Shown: positions 26,878 to 36,777, numbered from the stretch's first letter. The stretch is 64,000 bases of DNA from an uncultured Desulfobacter sp. (GCF_963666145.1 NZ_OY762614.1:2466001-2530000); one strand, 5' to 3'. Notes: generated from the sequence alone by a model not told the origin. Numbers and translations are program-made.

Positions 26878-27705
26878 ATGGCACTGATCAACAAGTGTGA
26901 CATTACCTGTAGATGCGGCGAACGCTTTACCGCAGAATATGTCAGTTATGTTTTTGCCGACATAGATCCCGAGCTTAAAGACGCAATATTAAAAGACCAT
27001 TTCAACTGCGCAGTCTGCCCCCAATGCGGGATGACTTTTTTTCAGGAACACCCCTTTATCTATCGGGATGAAGCAAACAAACTGTGGATCGAGGTCGGAT
27101 ACCCCCCAAATGCCGCAAAAGGCAAAGATATTCCTGCCATCCAGGGGCACTACCTTGAAGGCCAGGAGAACTATCGGCAATTCAAGGTAGCTGATCGTGC
27201 GGCCCTGATCGCCGTATTATTCGCTGAAGACCCTGAATTTAAAAAAATATCATCCCGGCTTGACGAAAACGAACCTGTCTTTATTGCACCCCAAAAAGGC
27301 GACATACCGGTGGTGCTTTTTTATGAGTACCAGGGCCTGCAACTGGGTCAACGATTGCATGCAAGCCATCATGATGGAAAGCCTGACACCTGGGTCAGCA
27401 ATTACTGCACGGCACTTGCCGTTCACAATCTTTTCAATTCCCGGCTTAAACCTGCAGATGCCGAAAGATGGAACGCGGTATGGCAAACGATAAAACATGT
27501 TGCCGCTTCCGGAATATACGAAGACTTTGCCGTTTCTTTTGCGGATTTCATGGATGACGCCAAGGCGTTTAGCGGCAACTGGCCTTTACAAAGCCAATTT
27601 TTTACCTCACTGGGGTCTGCAATATTCAACAGCGGTCATTATTTTGCAGCAAGTTTTGCAGAACTGGAAAGTGCACTTCAAGCGGAACAGGCACAGCCGG
27701 CATAA
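26878..27705 (+). CDS. CpXC-domain protein
   Basis: A 275-residue protein beginning MALINKCDITCRCGERFTAE, with paired CxC and CPQCG motifs (near residues 11-14 and 42-46) typical of the CpXC zinc-ribbon-like domain of unknown function. The rest is a mixed helical region without known motifs. Start ATG at 26878 is preceded by AAGGAAGG. It sits between the acetamidase-like and OFA transporter genes. Whether it binds zinc is inference from cysteine spacing. A weak hairpin (CGCCA/TGGCG) followed by T occurs after the stop near 27713-27748. Confidence 0.75.
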   Translation: MALINKCDITCRCGERFTAEYVSYVFADIDPELKDAILKDHFNCAVCPQCGMTFFQEHPFIYRDEANKLWIEVGYPPNAAKGKDIPAIQGHYLEGQENYRQFKVADRAALIAVLFAEDPEFKKISSRLDENEPVFIAPQKGDIPVVLFYEYQGLQLGQRLHASHHDGKPDTWVSNYCTALAVHNLFNSRLKPADAERWNAVWQTIKHVAASGIYEDFAVSFADFMDDAKAFSGNWPLQSQFFTSLGSAIFNSGHYFAASFAELESALQAEQAQPA

Positions 27706-27899
27706 ACGAAGAAACGCCACATGTTTAAATGGCGCTGCATGTTTTTTAAATATCCTTTTTATGCTGGTCTATGCAAAAAGCTTGATTAAGCCCATGAAGT
27801 TACCTAAAACTTGATAAGTCTTTGCGTTTAAAATAAAACTTGTCCGGTTCCGACATCCCTTGGCGGATTCAGCCGGCCCACAGATTGGACTTAAATGAA

Positions 27900-29207
27900 A
27901 TGAGTGATGCCCGCCACACACCCAACCGCTGGAGAATCGCCGTCTTTGGAACCCTGTTGCAGGTCTGTCTGGGCACGGTTTACGCCTGGAGTTTTTTTCA
28001 AAAACCGTTGGTTGCCGCCTACGGCTGGAGCAACAGCCAGGTCGCCTGGACATTCAGTACGGCCATCTGCTGCCTGGGCCTGGCCGCGGCCTGGGGCGGC
28101 ATGAATCTGTCGAAAATCGGACCGCGCAAACTGGCCATGGCCGGAGGGGTGCTATTTGGTGCCGGATATCTGGTGGCTGCCCTGGCTTTAAACATGCACA
28201 ATCTGGTGCTGCTCTACATCGGTTACGGTTTTATCGGCGGTGCAGGGCTTGGCCTGGGTTACGTCACCCCGGTGGCTACAGTGGCCAAGTGGTTTCCCGA
28301 CAAAAAGGGGTTTGTCACGGGTATGGTTGTCATGGGCTTTGGCTTCGGTGCCCTGGTCATGTCCAAGCTCATTGCACCGACCCTGATGACAAGCTTTGAC
28401 CATAATCTGGTGCAGGTTTTTTTCTGGATCGGCATTGTCATGCTGATTCTGACCCTGCCTGCCGCTTATAACCTGGTCAACCCGCCCGACGGCTTTATCC
28501 CGATGGGATACGTCCCGGCACAACCTGCGGCGTCACACCGGAGTACAGCAGTAACAGGACGGCAATGCGTCCTGTCGGCAAAATTCTTCATGATGTGGAT
28601 GGTGCTCACCTGTAACGTTTCCGCCGGTATCATGTTTATCGGGTTTCAATCGCCTATGCTACAGGCGTTGCTCAAGGCGTCCTATGCAGCGAAGTATGCG
28701 GACCCGGCGGCTTTGGCAGCAGCCCTGGCCGGTGCCGGAGCGACCTTGATTGCAATCAGCTCCGTGTTTAATGGCGTGGGCCGTTTTTTCTGGGGCAGCC
28801 TGTCCGACAAAATCGGCCGGACCAATGCATTCCGCCTGCTGGTGGGCAGCCAGATCGCCATATTCATCGCTCTGATTTACATCAAATCACCCTGGATTTT
28901 CGGGGCCCTGGTCTGTTATGTACTGCTCTGCTATGGCGGGGGATTCGGAGCTATGCCGGCCTTTGTCCTGGATGTATTCGGCCCGGTTCAAATGCCCGTG
29001 GTCTATGGCGTCATCCTCACCGGCTGGTCGGCCGGCGGTATCATCGGCCCCCAACTGGCCGCCATTATCCGTGACCGCTTTCCCGACAATCCCGGCGTCT
29101 ATACCTACGCCGGTGGCGCAATTCTTTTGGCTCTAGGATTTGCCTTTTCCCTGGCCTTGTCCGACAAGCCCTTTGGGGCCAAGCATTCAGCACCAAATCA
29201 GGCTTAA
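27900..29207 (+). CDS. OFA-family MFS transporter (oxalate/formate antiporter-like)
   Basis: A 435-residue, twelve-helix major-facilitator protein. The opening RWRIAVFGTLLQVCLGTVYAWSFF, the FGAGYLVAALALNMHNL region and GAGLGLGYVTPVATVAKWFPDKKG are hallmarks of the oxalate/formate antiporter (OFA) family, whose members carry small carboxylates. ATG at 27900 is in frame with a TTG at 27840; neither has a strong ribosome site. The 3' end overlaps the convergent Na/Pi gene by four bases. Substrate is not inferable. Confidence 0.85.
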   Translation: MSDARHTPNRWRIAVFGTLLQVCLGTVYAWSFFQKPLVAAYGWSNSQVAWTFSTAICCLGLAAAWGGMNLSKIGPRKLAMAGGVLFGAGYLVAALALNMHNLVLLYIGYGFIGGAGLGLGYVTPVATVAKWFPDKKGFVTGMVVMGFGFGALVMSKLIAPTLMTSFDHNLVQVFFWIGIVMLILTLPAAYNLVNPPDGFIPMGYVPAQPAASHRSTAVTGRQCVLSAKFFMMWMVLTCNVSAGIMFIGFQSPMLQALLKASYAAKYADPAALAAALAGAGATLIAISSVFNGVGRFFWGSLSDKIGRTNAFRLLVGSQIAIFIALIYIKSPWIFGALVCYVLLCYGGGFGAMPAFVLDVFGPVQMPVVYGVILTGWSAGGIIGPQLAAIIRDRFPDNPGVYTYAGGAILLALGFAFSLALSDKPFGAKHSAPNQA

Positions 29208-30877
29208 ATGATCCGGTTTACGCCCGTGGCAATATTGTAGCAGTAATCTCCTATCTTCTCGAAGTTAGAGACCAACGCGATGAACAGCACCCCGGCATCC
29301 ACGGAACAGTCACCGGCCCGGAGGCGTTCAATATGCTGGGAACGCATTGCTTCACGCATTTGGTCGATGGTATCTTCCATATTCAAGGCCTCTTCATAAA
29401 AGCCTTCCTTTTTTTCCTGCATCTGAGCGATCACCAATTGAAGAAACGACACAGCCTTGTCGGCAATCTTGGCCAGATCCGACTTTGCCTGGTCACTGAA
29501 TCCGATCTCGTTGTGATAAATCCGTTCGATGGTTTTGGAGACATTTTCCATGGAGTCCCCGATCCGTTCAATATTATTTGTGATCCGCATCATCTCCGAG
29601 ATTTCTTTGGCCTCGGGCTCATTGACATCCCCCTGGTAGATGGTGGTCAAATATGTGATGATGATCTTTTGGGCTTCGTCCAAATGCGTTTCCACCATCT
29701 CTCGTTCCCCGAGAATATCATCATCCGGTTTTTCTATGCAGGAGGCGATGTTTTTCAGGGACACCAAGACAAATTGAGCATTGTTGATGATCTCCCCTTT
29801 GACCTGAGCCAGGGCCGCGATGGGGGAATCGATGAAGTTGGCATCAAACGTGGGAAGCTGATACCGTTCTTCGGATTTTTTGGGCTTTGGTGAAATCAGC
29901 ATGGTCAGTTGAACCAGCCTGGGCAAAAAGATTAAAAAGACAACGGCATTGATAACGTTAAAGATGGTATGGCCGTTGGCAATGTAGCGGGAAGTATTGA
30001 TATACTCATTGTTCACCATCATGTCCACAGGCCCCGCCCCCAGTTTCAAGGTAACGGTTTTAACCGCCGTTATAAAAAAGGGAAATATCAGGAGAATGAT
30101 GCCCACCCCCACCACATTGAAAATGGTATGGGCATTGGCTGTTCTGTGGGCGTCCGGATTTTTTGAACCGATGGTGGCCAATTGGGCTGTCACGGTGGTG
30201 CCGATGTTTTCGCCCAGCACCAGGGCCATTGCCGTGGGAAAGGTCAGCAGCCCCGAAGTTGCCAGGGCCATGGTCAGACCCACCGTGGCCGAGGAAGACT
30301 GCACCATGATGGTTAAGAGGGTCCCCATTGAAACACAGAGCAGGATACCGCCCATGGTTTCGGTGGAAAAGGTGGTAAAAAAAGAGATGAACTGGGGATC
30401 GGACTTGATGGGCGTCAGCCCTTGTTTCATTACTTCCATGCCGTAAAACAGTATACCGAAGCCAAGAATAATGTCCCCGATATAACGGTAGGTCCGTTTT
30501 TTGGAAAAATATTTGAGTCCCACCCCGAGGGCCACGGCCGGAAGTGCTGCCTCTGTAAGCTTAAAGGCGATCATCTGCCCCGTGATGGTGGTTCCGATAT
30601 TCGCACCGATGACCACCCCTACCGCCTGTTCGATGGACATGATGCCGGCACTTACAAATCCGATAAGCATCACCGTGGTTGCCGACGATGACTGAACCAT
30701 AGCCGTTACCCCGGCCCCGGTTAAGCATCCCATGATACGGTTTGAGGAGATGGCTTCGAGAATCCGCCGGATTTTTTGGCCGGCCGTGGCCTGAAGCCCC
30801 TCTGTCATGGTCTTCATCCCCAGGATAAAAAGGCCCAATCCCCCCAGAGTTTCAATTAAAATTCCTACAATATCCAC
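29204..30877 (-). CDS. Na+/Pi cotransporter (NptA-like) with PhoU-like domain
   Basis: A 557-residue protein with two inverted membrane halves each containing the QSSSATT motif (AMVQSSSATTVMLIG and IMVQSSSATVGLTM) and GANIGTT/GENIGTT. These are the signatures of type II Na+/phosphate cotransporters (NptA/YjbB). The last 200 residues form a PhoU-like helical domain (ISEMMRITNNIERIGDSMENVS, VSNFEKIGDYCYNIATG). It imports or exports phosphate coupled to sodium. Three TAACAAA repeats at 11-base spacing lie upstream and suggest Pho regulation. The C-terminal stop overlaps the convergent OFA gene. Confidence 0.9.
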   Translation of the reverse strand: MDIVGILIETLGGLGLFILGMKTMTEGLQATAGQKIRRILEAISSNRIMGCLTGAGVTAMVQSSSATTVMLIGFVSAGIMSIEQAVGVVIGANIGTTITGQMIAFKLTEAALPAVALGVGLKYFSKKRTYRYIGDIILGFGILFYGMEVMKQGLTPIKSDPQFISFFTTFSTETMGGILLCVSMGTLLTIMVQSSSATVGLTMALATSGLLTFPTAMALVLGENIGTTVTAQLATIGSKNPDAHRTANAHTIFNVVGVGIILLIFPFFITAVKTVTLKLGAGPVDMMVNNEYINTSRYIANGHTIFNVINAVVFLIFLPRLVQLTMLISPKPKKSEERYQLPTFDANFIDSPIAALAQVKGEIINNAQFVLVSLKNIASCIEKPDDDILGEREMVETHLDEAQKIIITYLTTIYQGDVNEPEAKEISEMMRITNNIERIGDSMENVSKTIERIYHNEIGFSDQAKSDLAKIADKAVSFLQLVIAQMQEKKEGFYEEALNMEDTIDQMREAMRSQHIERLRAGDCSVDAGVLFIALVSNFEKIGDYCYNIATGVNRII

Positions 30878-30898
30878 TGTGTTACGCCTTCTTAATCA

Positions 30899-30941
30899 GG
30901 TATATGTTTGGCTAACAAAATCTTAACAAATATCTAACAAA
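30899..30941 (-). promoter_or_regulatory. Pho-box-like triple repeat and -10 of the Na/Pi gene
   Basis: TAACAAA begins at 30913, 30924 and 30935, exactly 11 bases apart, as in direct-repeat PhoB/PhoP boxes. On the gene strand these read TTTGTTA and are followed after a short gap by TATACC (30899-30904), a plausible -10, so the repeats replace the -35. Regulator binding is inference. The remaining stretch to 31213 holds no gene. Confidence 0.5.
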
Positions 30942-31213
30942 TGCAGGTCTTATATCTTAACTGCCGGAAATTTTCAATAACGGCCGTGGGCTGACCCGAC
31001 CCATCAGCACCCAGGCGTATCCCACAGCAAAACAAGAAAGAAACGCATCGTCCCTTTCATATAAAAACTTGTGACGTCTGTCAGGTAGAAGTGTGCTCCG
31101 GTCATCGGATTGGCTAACTATTTAAAATCAGTTTACAAATTACACGTCAGATAATACAATTTAAACATTCTAAAAATTAGATCTCTTGTGTTTACATATT
31201 TTACAGGTAAATT

Positions 31214-32341
31214 ATGACGACACTATCAAATCTCAGAATCAGTGAAGCGTTAAAATCCGAGATGCAAAAAACCCGGGAAAAAACGGGTTTAAAGCAGGAA
31301 GATTTTATATCCATCATGTTGGCGCGATTTAAAGAGAGCCAGACAGAGATCGACACTGCATCACCGATATACAAAGAATTGACCAAGGTAAAACGATTTT
31401 TTGCACAGAGTGAACGTTTGGTGGCTAATTTTATGGAATCAGCTGCCAACGATAAAATACATGCTGAAGAGAAAACCCTGGAAGTGATAGATGCGGCCCG
31501 AAAAAAAATTGCCGAACTGGAAGAACAAATTCAAAATTTAAAAGGGCTGAATCAAGGCCATGAAAATAAAATTTCAGAACAAGAGGAAATTATCTCAGAT
31601 TTCCGGGAAAAAGCAAAAAAACTCAAGGCACTCAAAGATGGCTGGTCCGAAAAAGAAACAAAACTTAACACCCGCATAACTCAATTAGAGGCTCAAGCAA
31701 AAGCATCTCTGGATTTAAAGAATGAAATTCTGGAAAAAGAGACAGTTGCAGCGGATCATATTAATAAGATATCTGAACTGAAACAAAAACTTGTCCTGGC
31801 CAATCAACGATCTGAATCGGATCAAGCCCTCATTAAAGATCTAAAAAACCGGGTTGATACCCTTCAATGTGACATCGCCAGCCTGGAAGAAAAGTTAACA
31901 AAAGCCCAAACCACGCTTTCTGCTGAAAAATTAGCCTGCACAAAAAAAAATGATAAAATTCAGACAGCAAACGCTGAAGAATATGACCTGTTAACCAGTG
32001 TGCTATCCCCCCTGGAAGAAGACGTTATAGATCTTGAGAGTCGGCGATTTAAGCGTAAAATGGTTCCTCTTGAAATTGATGTTTTAGTCGAGGGCCGGTT
32101 GATTAAGACCAATATGAAAGATATCAGCGCCAGTGGCGTTTTAGTGAAAGCAAAAGAAAACATCGAAAAAAATAAAAAGGCCAAAATGGTATTTTCCATA
32201 CCCGGCATGGAAAAACCCCTCAAACTGAAAGGACGAGTGGTTCGTTCAACGAAAAATGGCATTGCCATAGAGTTTGATGACAAGTCGCAAGAGTTTCGAT
32301 CCTTTCTTAATCATAAAATTTGGCCGCCAGAGCATAATTAA
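31214..32341 (+). CDS. Coiled-coil PilZ-domain protein
   Basis: A 375-residue protein with a short N-terminal helical segment, a long coiled coil (about residues 70-260, repeated EKxxxL patterns such as IAELEEQIQNLKGL) and a C-terminal PilZ domain. In PilZ the RRFKRK motif and DISASGV (D/NxSxxG) form the cyclic-di-GMP site; both are complete. It probably couples c-di-GMP to a scaffold or motility/envelope function. It lies alone between the Na/Pi gene and the GDSL gene. A diguanylate cyclase lies at 34509 but need not be its partner. Confidence 0.8.
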   Translation: MTTLSNLRISEALKSEMQKTREKTGLKQEDFISIMLARFKESQTEIDTASPIYKELTKVKRFFAQSERLVANFMESAANDKIHAEEKTLEVIDAARKKIAELEEQIQNLKGLNQGHENKISEQEEIISDFREKAKKLKALKDGWSEKETKLNTRITQLEAQAKASLDLKNEILEKETVAADHINKISELKQKLVLANQRSESDQALIKDLKNRVDTLQCDIASLEEKLTKAQTTLSAEKLACTKKNDKIQTANAEEYDLLTSVLSPLEEDVIDLESRRFKRKMVPLEIDVLVEGRLIKTNMKDISASGVLVKAKENIEKNKKAKMVFSIPGMEKPLKLKGRVVRSTKNGIAIEFDDKSQEFRSFLNHKIWPPEHN

Positions 32342-32435
32342 TGACACCATCTGTCGCCCGGGCCTGTATCTAAACAGCATTCAATAACTGGAGTCCTGCT
32401 GGAGGATCATTTCAAATTTACACTGGGTTTAAAGC

Positions 32436-33065
32436 CTAATTCACAACCAATGGCAGTCCCTCCAGGGCCTTATAAAAATATCCGGCCATAATCTCATAGC
32501 CCTTGTCATTGGGATGGATGGAATCACTCATGAATTCGGAATGCCCGAACAGGCCTTCAAGAATATTGGGGATCAGCACCGAACCGGTCTGCCGGGCAAG
32601 GGAGTCATACATCTTGGCATAACCTTTGCCGTACAGGGGGATATCTATTCCCCCCAGAACCACCATGGCCCCGCCGGCCTGGATGAGCTGGATAATTTCG
32701 GCCAAATTTGCCCGGGCCGTATCCACGTTCACCCGGTTTTTCAGATCATTGCCGCCCAGGGTAATGAGCACCACATCGGGTTCATAGTCCAGCACATCAT
32801 CTTCGAGCCGTGCCAGACCGGCCGCTGTGGTATCTCCCGACACCCCGGAATTGATAATCTCAAGACCGGTCATCTCTGCCAGCCGGGACGGATAATCGTT
32901 TCCTTTACCGGCACCCACGCCCCGGGTCAGACTGTCACCAAAACAGACAACGCGTGATACAGTTGCAGGCACATTTTTTATTTCATACGCTTTTTCCCCG
33001 GCCCAGAACCGATATCCCAAAACACCTGCAACAACTATCGCCAGAACAATAAGACCTTTTTTCAA
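32436..33065 (-). CDS. GDSL/SGNH hydrolase (TesA-like esterase)
   Basis: A 209-residue SGNH hydrolase with an N-terminal membrane anchor or signal (IVLAIVVAGVLGYRFWAG-like). Block I is VVCFGDSLTRGVGAG (catalytic Ser), block III is ITLGGNDL and block V is DSIHPNDKGY (catalytic Asp and His). These are acyl-CoA thioesterase/lysophospholipase/arylesterase-type enzymes acting in the periplasm. The hydrophobic N-terminus lacks a clear cleavage site, so it may remain membrane-tethered. It is divergent from rlmN. Confidence 0.85.
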   Translation of the reverse strand: MKKGLIVLAIVVAGVLGYRFWAGEKAYEIKNVPATVSRVVCFGDSLTRGVGAGKGNDYPSRLAEMTGLEIINSGVSGDTTAAGLARLEDDVLDYEPDVVLITLGGNDLKNRVNVDTARANLAEIIQLIQAGGAMVVLGGIDIPLYGKGYAKMYDSLARQTGSVLIPNILEGLFGHSEFMSDSIHPNDKGYEIMAGYFYKALEGLPLVVN

Positions 33066-33318
33066 AACACCTCCTTATTTGAAAATGGTTCGCACATATA
33101 CCGCAGCGCCGATGTGGCGTATAAAAACTGTGTATTGACCGGCATTATCTGCCCGGATACAGAATAGATATCAAGAATAGACTATCACGCCAACCGTTTG
33201 ATTATTTTCAAAAAAGATTAAAAATTCAAGCGCTTTTTCATTTCCTTACGACCCGGGTGCTGTCCCCATGGGATTGTCAATCATAGGCAAATTTTCGGGT
33301 CTGTGATATATATTCGGC

Positions 33319-34350
33319 ATGAAGCCTATGATTGATATTTTTGGTATGACGCTGGATCAGTTGATCCAGACCCTGCGAAAGGACTACGGCAAGGGGCCGT
33401 TTCATGCCGAAGCGCTCTACCGGGAAGTGTTTAAAAACGGCGGGAAAGATATAGGCAATGCCCCGGAATTCAAAAACTCTCTAAAATTTTGGACTGAACT
33501 TGAACCTGCGCTGGTGCCGGTATCCGGCAATGTGGAAGAAACCTTCAAAGATGATGACCTGGTCAAGTTTATCACCCGGTTTTCCGATGGCCTGAAAATT
33601 GAATCCGTGATCATCCCCATGACCCGGCACAATACCCTGTGCGTCTCAAGCCAGGTGGGGTGCAAAATGGGGTGCAAATTCTGCCAGACCGCCCGCATGG
33701 GATTCAAGCGCAGCCTGTCCGCATCCGAAATTGTGGGCCAGGTGTTTAATGCCCGGCATATTCTGGGTTACGATATAAAAAACATTGTATTCATGGGTAT
33801 GGGGGAACCGTTTGACAACTTTGATGCGCTGATGACCGCCATCAACCTGCTCAACTGCCAGAAAGGCTCGGATATTGCTCTGCGCCACATGACCATTTCC
33901 ACCTGCGGTGTGGTGCCGGGGATTGAGCGCCTGGCCCAGATGAATATGCCCAATATCCGCTTGGCCGTTTCCATAAACGGGCCGGACGATGCCACCCGCT
34001 CCGCCCTGATGCCGGTGAACCGGCGCTGGCCCCTTGCAGCACTGAAAAAAAGCCTTGAAGCATATCCCCTGACCCCGAGAGGCGTCTTTCTTTTTGAATA
34101 TATTTTAATTAAAGGGGTGAACGACACCATGGACCATGCCCAGGCCCTGGCCCAGTTCATTCATCCACTGCCCGTACGATTGAATCTGATTCCATACAAT
34201 CCTGTAACCGGCTTTGACCATCAGAGCCCCAGCGACGAACAGATGCATGATTTTGCCCAGACGCTCACCGACCAGGGGGTGTTTGTGATCAAAAGATGGA
34301 GCAAGGGCAGATCGGTCAGCGCCGGATGCGGCCAGCTGGGAAAAATTTGA
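33319..34350 (+). CDS. rlmN: RlmN-like 23S rRNA/tRNA adenine C2 methyltransferase
   Basis: A 343-residue radical SAM protein with Cys115, Cys119 and Cys122 in CKMGCKFC (CX3CX2C). Methyl-carrier Cys337 lies near the C-terminus (SVSAGCGQLG), and the family phrase NIVFMGMGEPFDNFD is present. RlmN installs m2A2503 in 23S rRNA and m2A37 in tRNA. SVSINGPDD replaces the more common SLHAPDD, so a subfamily (RlmN-like or Cfr-like) assignment would need a tree. It is a plausible single-gene unit. Confidence 0.85.
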   Translation: MKPMIDIFGMTLDQLIQTLRKDYGKGPFHAEALYREVFKNGGKDIGNAPEFKNSLKFWTELEPALVPVSGNVEETFKDDDLVKFITRFSDGLKIESVIIPMTRHNTLCVSSQVGCKMGCKFCQTARMGFKRSLSASEIVGQVFNARHILGYDIKNIVFMGMGEPFDNFDALMTAINLLNCQKGSDIALRHMTISTCGVVPGIERLAQMNMPNIRLAVSINGPDDATRSALMPVNRRWPLAALKKSLEAYPLTPRGVFLFEYILIKGVNDTMDHAQALAQFIHPLPVRLNLIPYNPVTGFDHQSPSDEQMHDFAQTLTDQGVFVIKRWSKGRSVSAGCGQLGKI

Positions 34351-34508
34351 CGTGGCTTAATTTTGCTGATCATCATGTGGATTTGCCATGTAATTTGTTG
34401 CATTTCAGGAATATTATTCTATATAATCATATCGTCTACAAAATCTGGACATTAACGTCATGACATAAGTTCGCATTCCATACCCCAATAAAAGGAATTA
34501 GAAGGGAT

Positions 34509-35558
34509 ATGAGCTACCGTGAATCCAACTCCCAGGCCGGGGAATTTTTAAGGCTTACCCTCGGTTTTTTAGCACAGCACAACCTGGCTGCAACCCCTGT
34601 AAATTATACGGTCTGGTACGAATATGCGTCCGGAAAAAATCCGAAGTTACGGCACGCCATTAACCAGATGATTGAAAAGAATCTGCCTTTAAACAACAAT
34701 AACGTTGAAACCCTTTACCAAAGATTCATATCCGACGGAAACCGGGTGGTAGTTTCACGTCTTTTAACCAAACTGCACCTCATGCTCCGGGAGATCACCA
34801 CCTATGTGGTGGAAACCGAAGGAGACCTATCCTCCCATGGCCATACCCTTGACACCCTGGCTGAGCAGATAAAAGACATCCACGATATTGACGGCGTCAA
34901 AGAACTCATCGACCAGATGCTGGACACCACAAGATCCATCATCCAATCAGGCTCACGCCTGCATACACGGATGAAAGTATCTTCCGAAGACCTGAAACAG
35001 CTGCACAAAGAACTGGAAATTTCCCAAAAGGAGGCCCGGACGGATTCCCTGACCAAACTGACCAACCGCAGGGGACTTGAAAAAAGACTGGAAATCGAAC
35101 GCATCCGGGCCCGCCAGAATAACGCGCCTTTTTCCGTGGTCATGCTGGATATTGACCATTTTAAAGTCGTGAATGATACCTTTGGGCACCTTGTGGGGGA
35201 CAGCCTGCTCAAAGGATTTGCCGAGATCCTTTCCAACCTGGTGCGCCGCAATGATCTGGCGGCACGGTATGGAGGAGAAGAATTTTTGCTTCTCCTGCCC
35301 GAGACAGATGTTGAAGGCGCGTATGCCGTTGCTGAAAAAGTCAGAAAAATTCTATGCAAAAAAGAGTGGACCATCAAGGAGTCGGGCAAGCGTATCGGAC
35401 AGATCAAAGCATCCATGGGGATTGCCCAGTACAAGCTTGGCGAAACCCAAAATGAGGTGATCGTCCGGGCCGATGAAGCCATGTACCATGCCAAAAGCAC
35501 CGGCAGAGACCGAATTGTTATCCACTCAGACCTGAATTATAGTACCACCCAAGGATAA
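34509..35558 (+). CDS. Diguanylate cyclase (GGDEF)
   Basis: A 349-residue cytoplasmic protein with an N-terminal helical domain, a coiled coil near 160-175 and a C-terminal GGDEF domain. The catalytic signature is GGEEF at 255-259. The RRND at 246-249 fits an RxxD product-inhibition I-site five residues upstream. It synthesises c-di-GMP. The N-terminal region (ATPVNYTVWYEYASGKNP) is seen in many soluble cyclases of this type. No transmembrane segment or receiver domain was seen, so the input signal is unknown. Confidence 0.9.
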   Translation: MSYRESNSQAGEFLRLTLGFLAQHNLAATPVNYTVWYEYASGKNPKLRHAINQMIEKNLPLNNNNVETLYQRFISDGNRVVVSRLLTKLHLMLREITTYVVETEGDLSSHGHTLDTLAEQIKDIHDIDGVKELIDQMLDTTRSIIQSGSRLHTRMKVSSEDLKQLHKELEISQKEARTDSLTKLTNRRGLEKRLEIERIRARQNNAPFSVVMLDIDHFKVVNDTFGHLVGDSLLKGFAEILSNLVRRNDLAARYGGEEFLLLLPETDVEGAYAVAEKVRKILCKKEWTIKESGKRIGQIKASMGIAQYKLGETQNEVIVRADEAMYHAKSTGRDRIVIHSDLNYSTTQG

Positions 35559-35627
35559 AACCCAAGAGATGATTGAGGAAGATATATATTCGAATTTAGC
35601 GACCATTCCCATTACACTGGATGCATT

Positions 35628-35801
35628 CACCTGGCACTCCGCGCCAGATTTGATCAACATCCCAAACTGGCCGACAGACTTAAACGCAGTAAAGGCACAT
35701 TGTACGATCATTCGGCATCGGATGATTTCTGGGGTTTCGGCGCCAATGCCACGGGTAAAATATTAATGAAAATCCGGGAGGAGTTGCAATCCACAAACTG
35801 A
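35628..35801 (+). pseudogene. NADAR-domain remnant
   Basis: This frame encodes about 57 residues, beginning near HLALRARFDQHPKLADRL and continuing SDDFWGFGANATGKILMKIR before TGA at 35799-35801. This is the C-terminal part of a NADAR (YbiA-like) domain, which includes WG.G and G..LM..R. No start, no N-terminal half and no ribosome site were found. A different frame gives a 65-codon open reading frame that is a shadow. NADAR proteins remove ADP-ribose from nucleic acids; this piece is probably inactive. Confidence 0.6.
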
Positions 35802-35896
35802 TTGAATGTTAACCACTGAAATCACGGAATTTTATCTTCCGTGTCTTCCGTGCATTCCGTGGTTAAATTTTTTCATAAAAATAAGGAGGCAGGAAA

Positions 35897-36715
35897 ATGG
35901 ACACAGCCGAACTGCTTAAACCGTTTAAGGATAACAACAAACGGATCACCGTTTTAACCGGCGCCGGAATTTCCGCAGAAAGCGGCATTCCGACATTCCG
36001 GGGACCTGAAGGATACTGGACCGTGGGGTCAAGGGAATACCGGCCCGAACAGATGGCCACCCACAGCATGTTTTCCCAAAATCCCTGGGAAGTCTGGGCC
36101 TGGTATCTTTACCGGCATACCGTGTGTAAAAACGCAGAACCCAATTCAGGCCACCACGCCATTGTTAAAATGGAAGAGATTTTCAAAGACAGATTCTGCC
36201 TGGTCACCCAGAATGTGGACGGCCTTCATTTGCGGGCCGGCAACAGCATTGACCGGACCTACCAGATCCATGGCAACCTCAACTATATGCGGTGCTCAGG
36301 AGAATGCACCCCAAGGCTTTTTGACTTTCCGGAAGGCATGCCGGACAAGCAAAAAGACCAGCCGGTCACCGAGGAGGAAAAAGAGCTGCTGACCTGCGCC
36401 AGATGCAACAGCATTACCCGCCCCCATGTGCTCTGGTTTGACGAATGTTACAACGAAACCTGGTACAAGGCCGAATCCGCCATGGGGTGGGCCACGTCCA
36501 CCGATCTGCTCCTGGTGGTGGGCACGGCCGGGGCCACCAATCTCCCCATGCAGATCGGCATGATGGTGGCCAGAAATCCCGAAGCGGTTATTGTGGACAT
36601 CAACCCCAGCGACAATCCCTTCAGGCAGTTTGCCGCCCGGCACGACCGGGGTATTGTTCTGGATGGCACCGGCGGGCAGTATTTACCCGAACTGCTCTCC
36701 CTGTGGGAAGCATAA
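35897..36715 (+). CDS. SIR2-family NAD-dependent deacylase
   Basis: A 272-residue sirtuin with the NAD motifs TGAGISAESGIPTFRG and TQNVDGLH, catalytic His125 in YQIHGN, and Cys133, Cys137, Cys167 and Cys170 as the zinc ligands. It removes acyl groups from lysine using NAD, giving O-acyl-ADP-ribose. A ribosome site (AGGAGG) precedes the ATG. Neighbours are a NADAR remnant upstream and a Nudix gene downstream, both potentially linked to ADP-ribose chemistry. The C-terminal part has the family's GTAGATNLPM and NPSDNPF motifs. Confidence 0.9.
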   Translation: MDTAELLKPFKDNNKRITVLTGAGISAESGIPTFRGPEGYWTVGSREYRPEQMATHSMFSQNPWEVWAWYLYRHTVCKNAEPNSGHHAIVKMEEIFKDRFCLVTQNVDGLHLRAGNSIDRTYQIHGNLNYMRCSGECTPRLFDFPEGMPDKQKDQPVTEEEKELLTCARCNSITRPHVLWFDECYNETWYKAESAMGWATSTDLLLVVGTAGATNLPMQIGMMVARNPEAVIVDINPSDNPFRQFAARHDRGIVLDGTGGQYLPELLSLWEA

Positions 36716-36732
36716 GAGATCCACGTTTTTGT

Positions 36733-36776
36733 GTGGGCTGGGCCCGGGCATTGATAGCCCCGGTCAGCCCACGGCT
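36733..36776. terminator. Hairpin between convergent sir2 and Nudix genes
   Basis: GTGGGCTG (36733-36740) pairs with CAGCCCAC (36765-36772), with further G/C pairing inside. T-runs are short on either strand (GGCTTTTA on the plus side), so termination is plausible but not strong. The two genes end on either side of it. Confidence 0.5.
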
Positions 36777-36777
36777 T

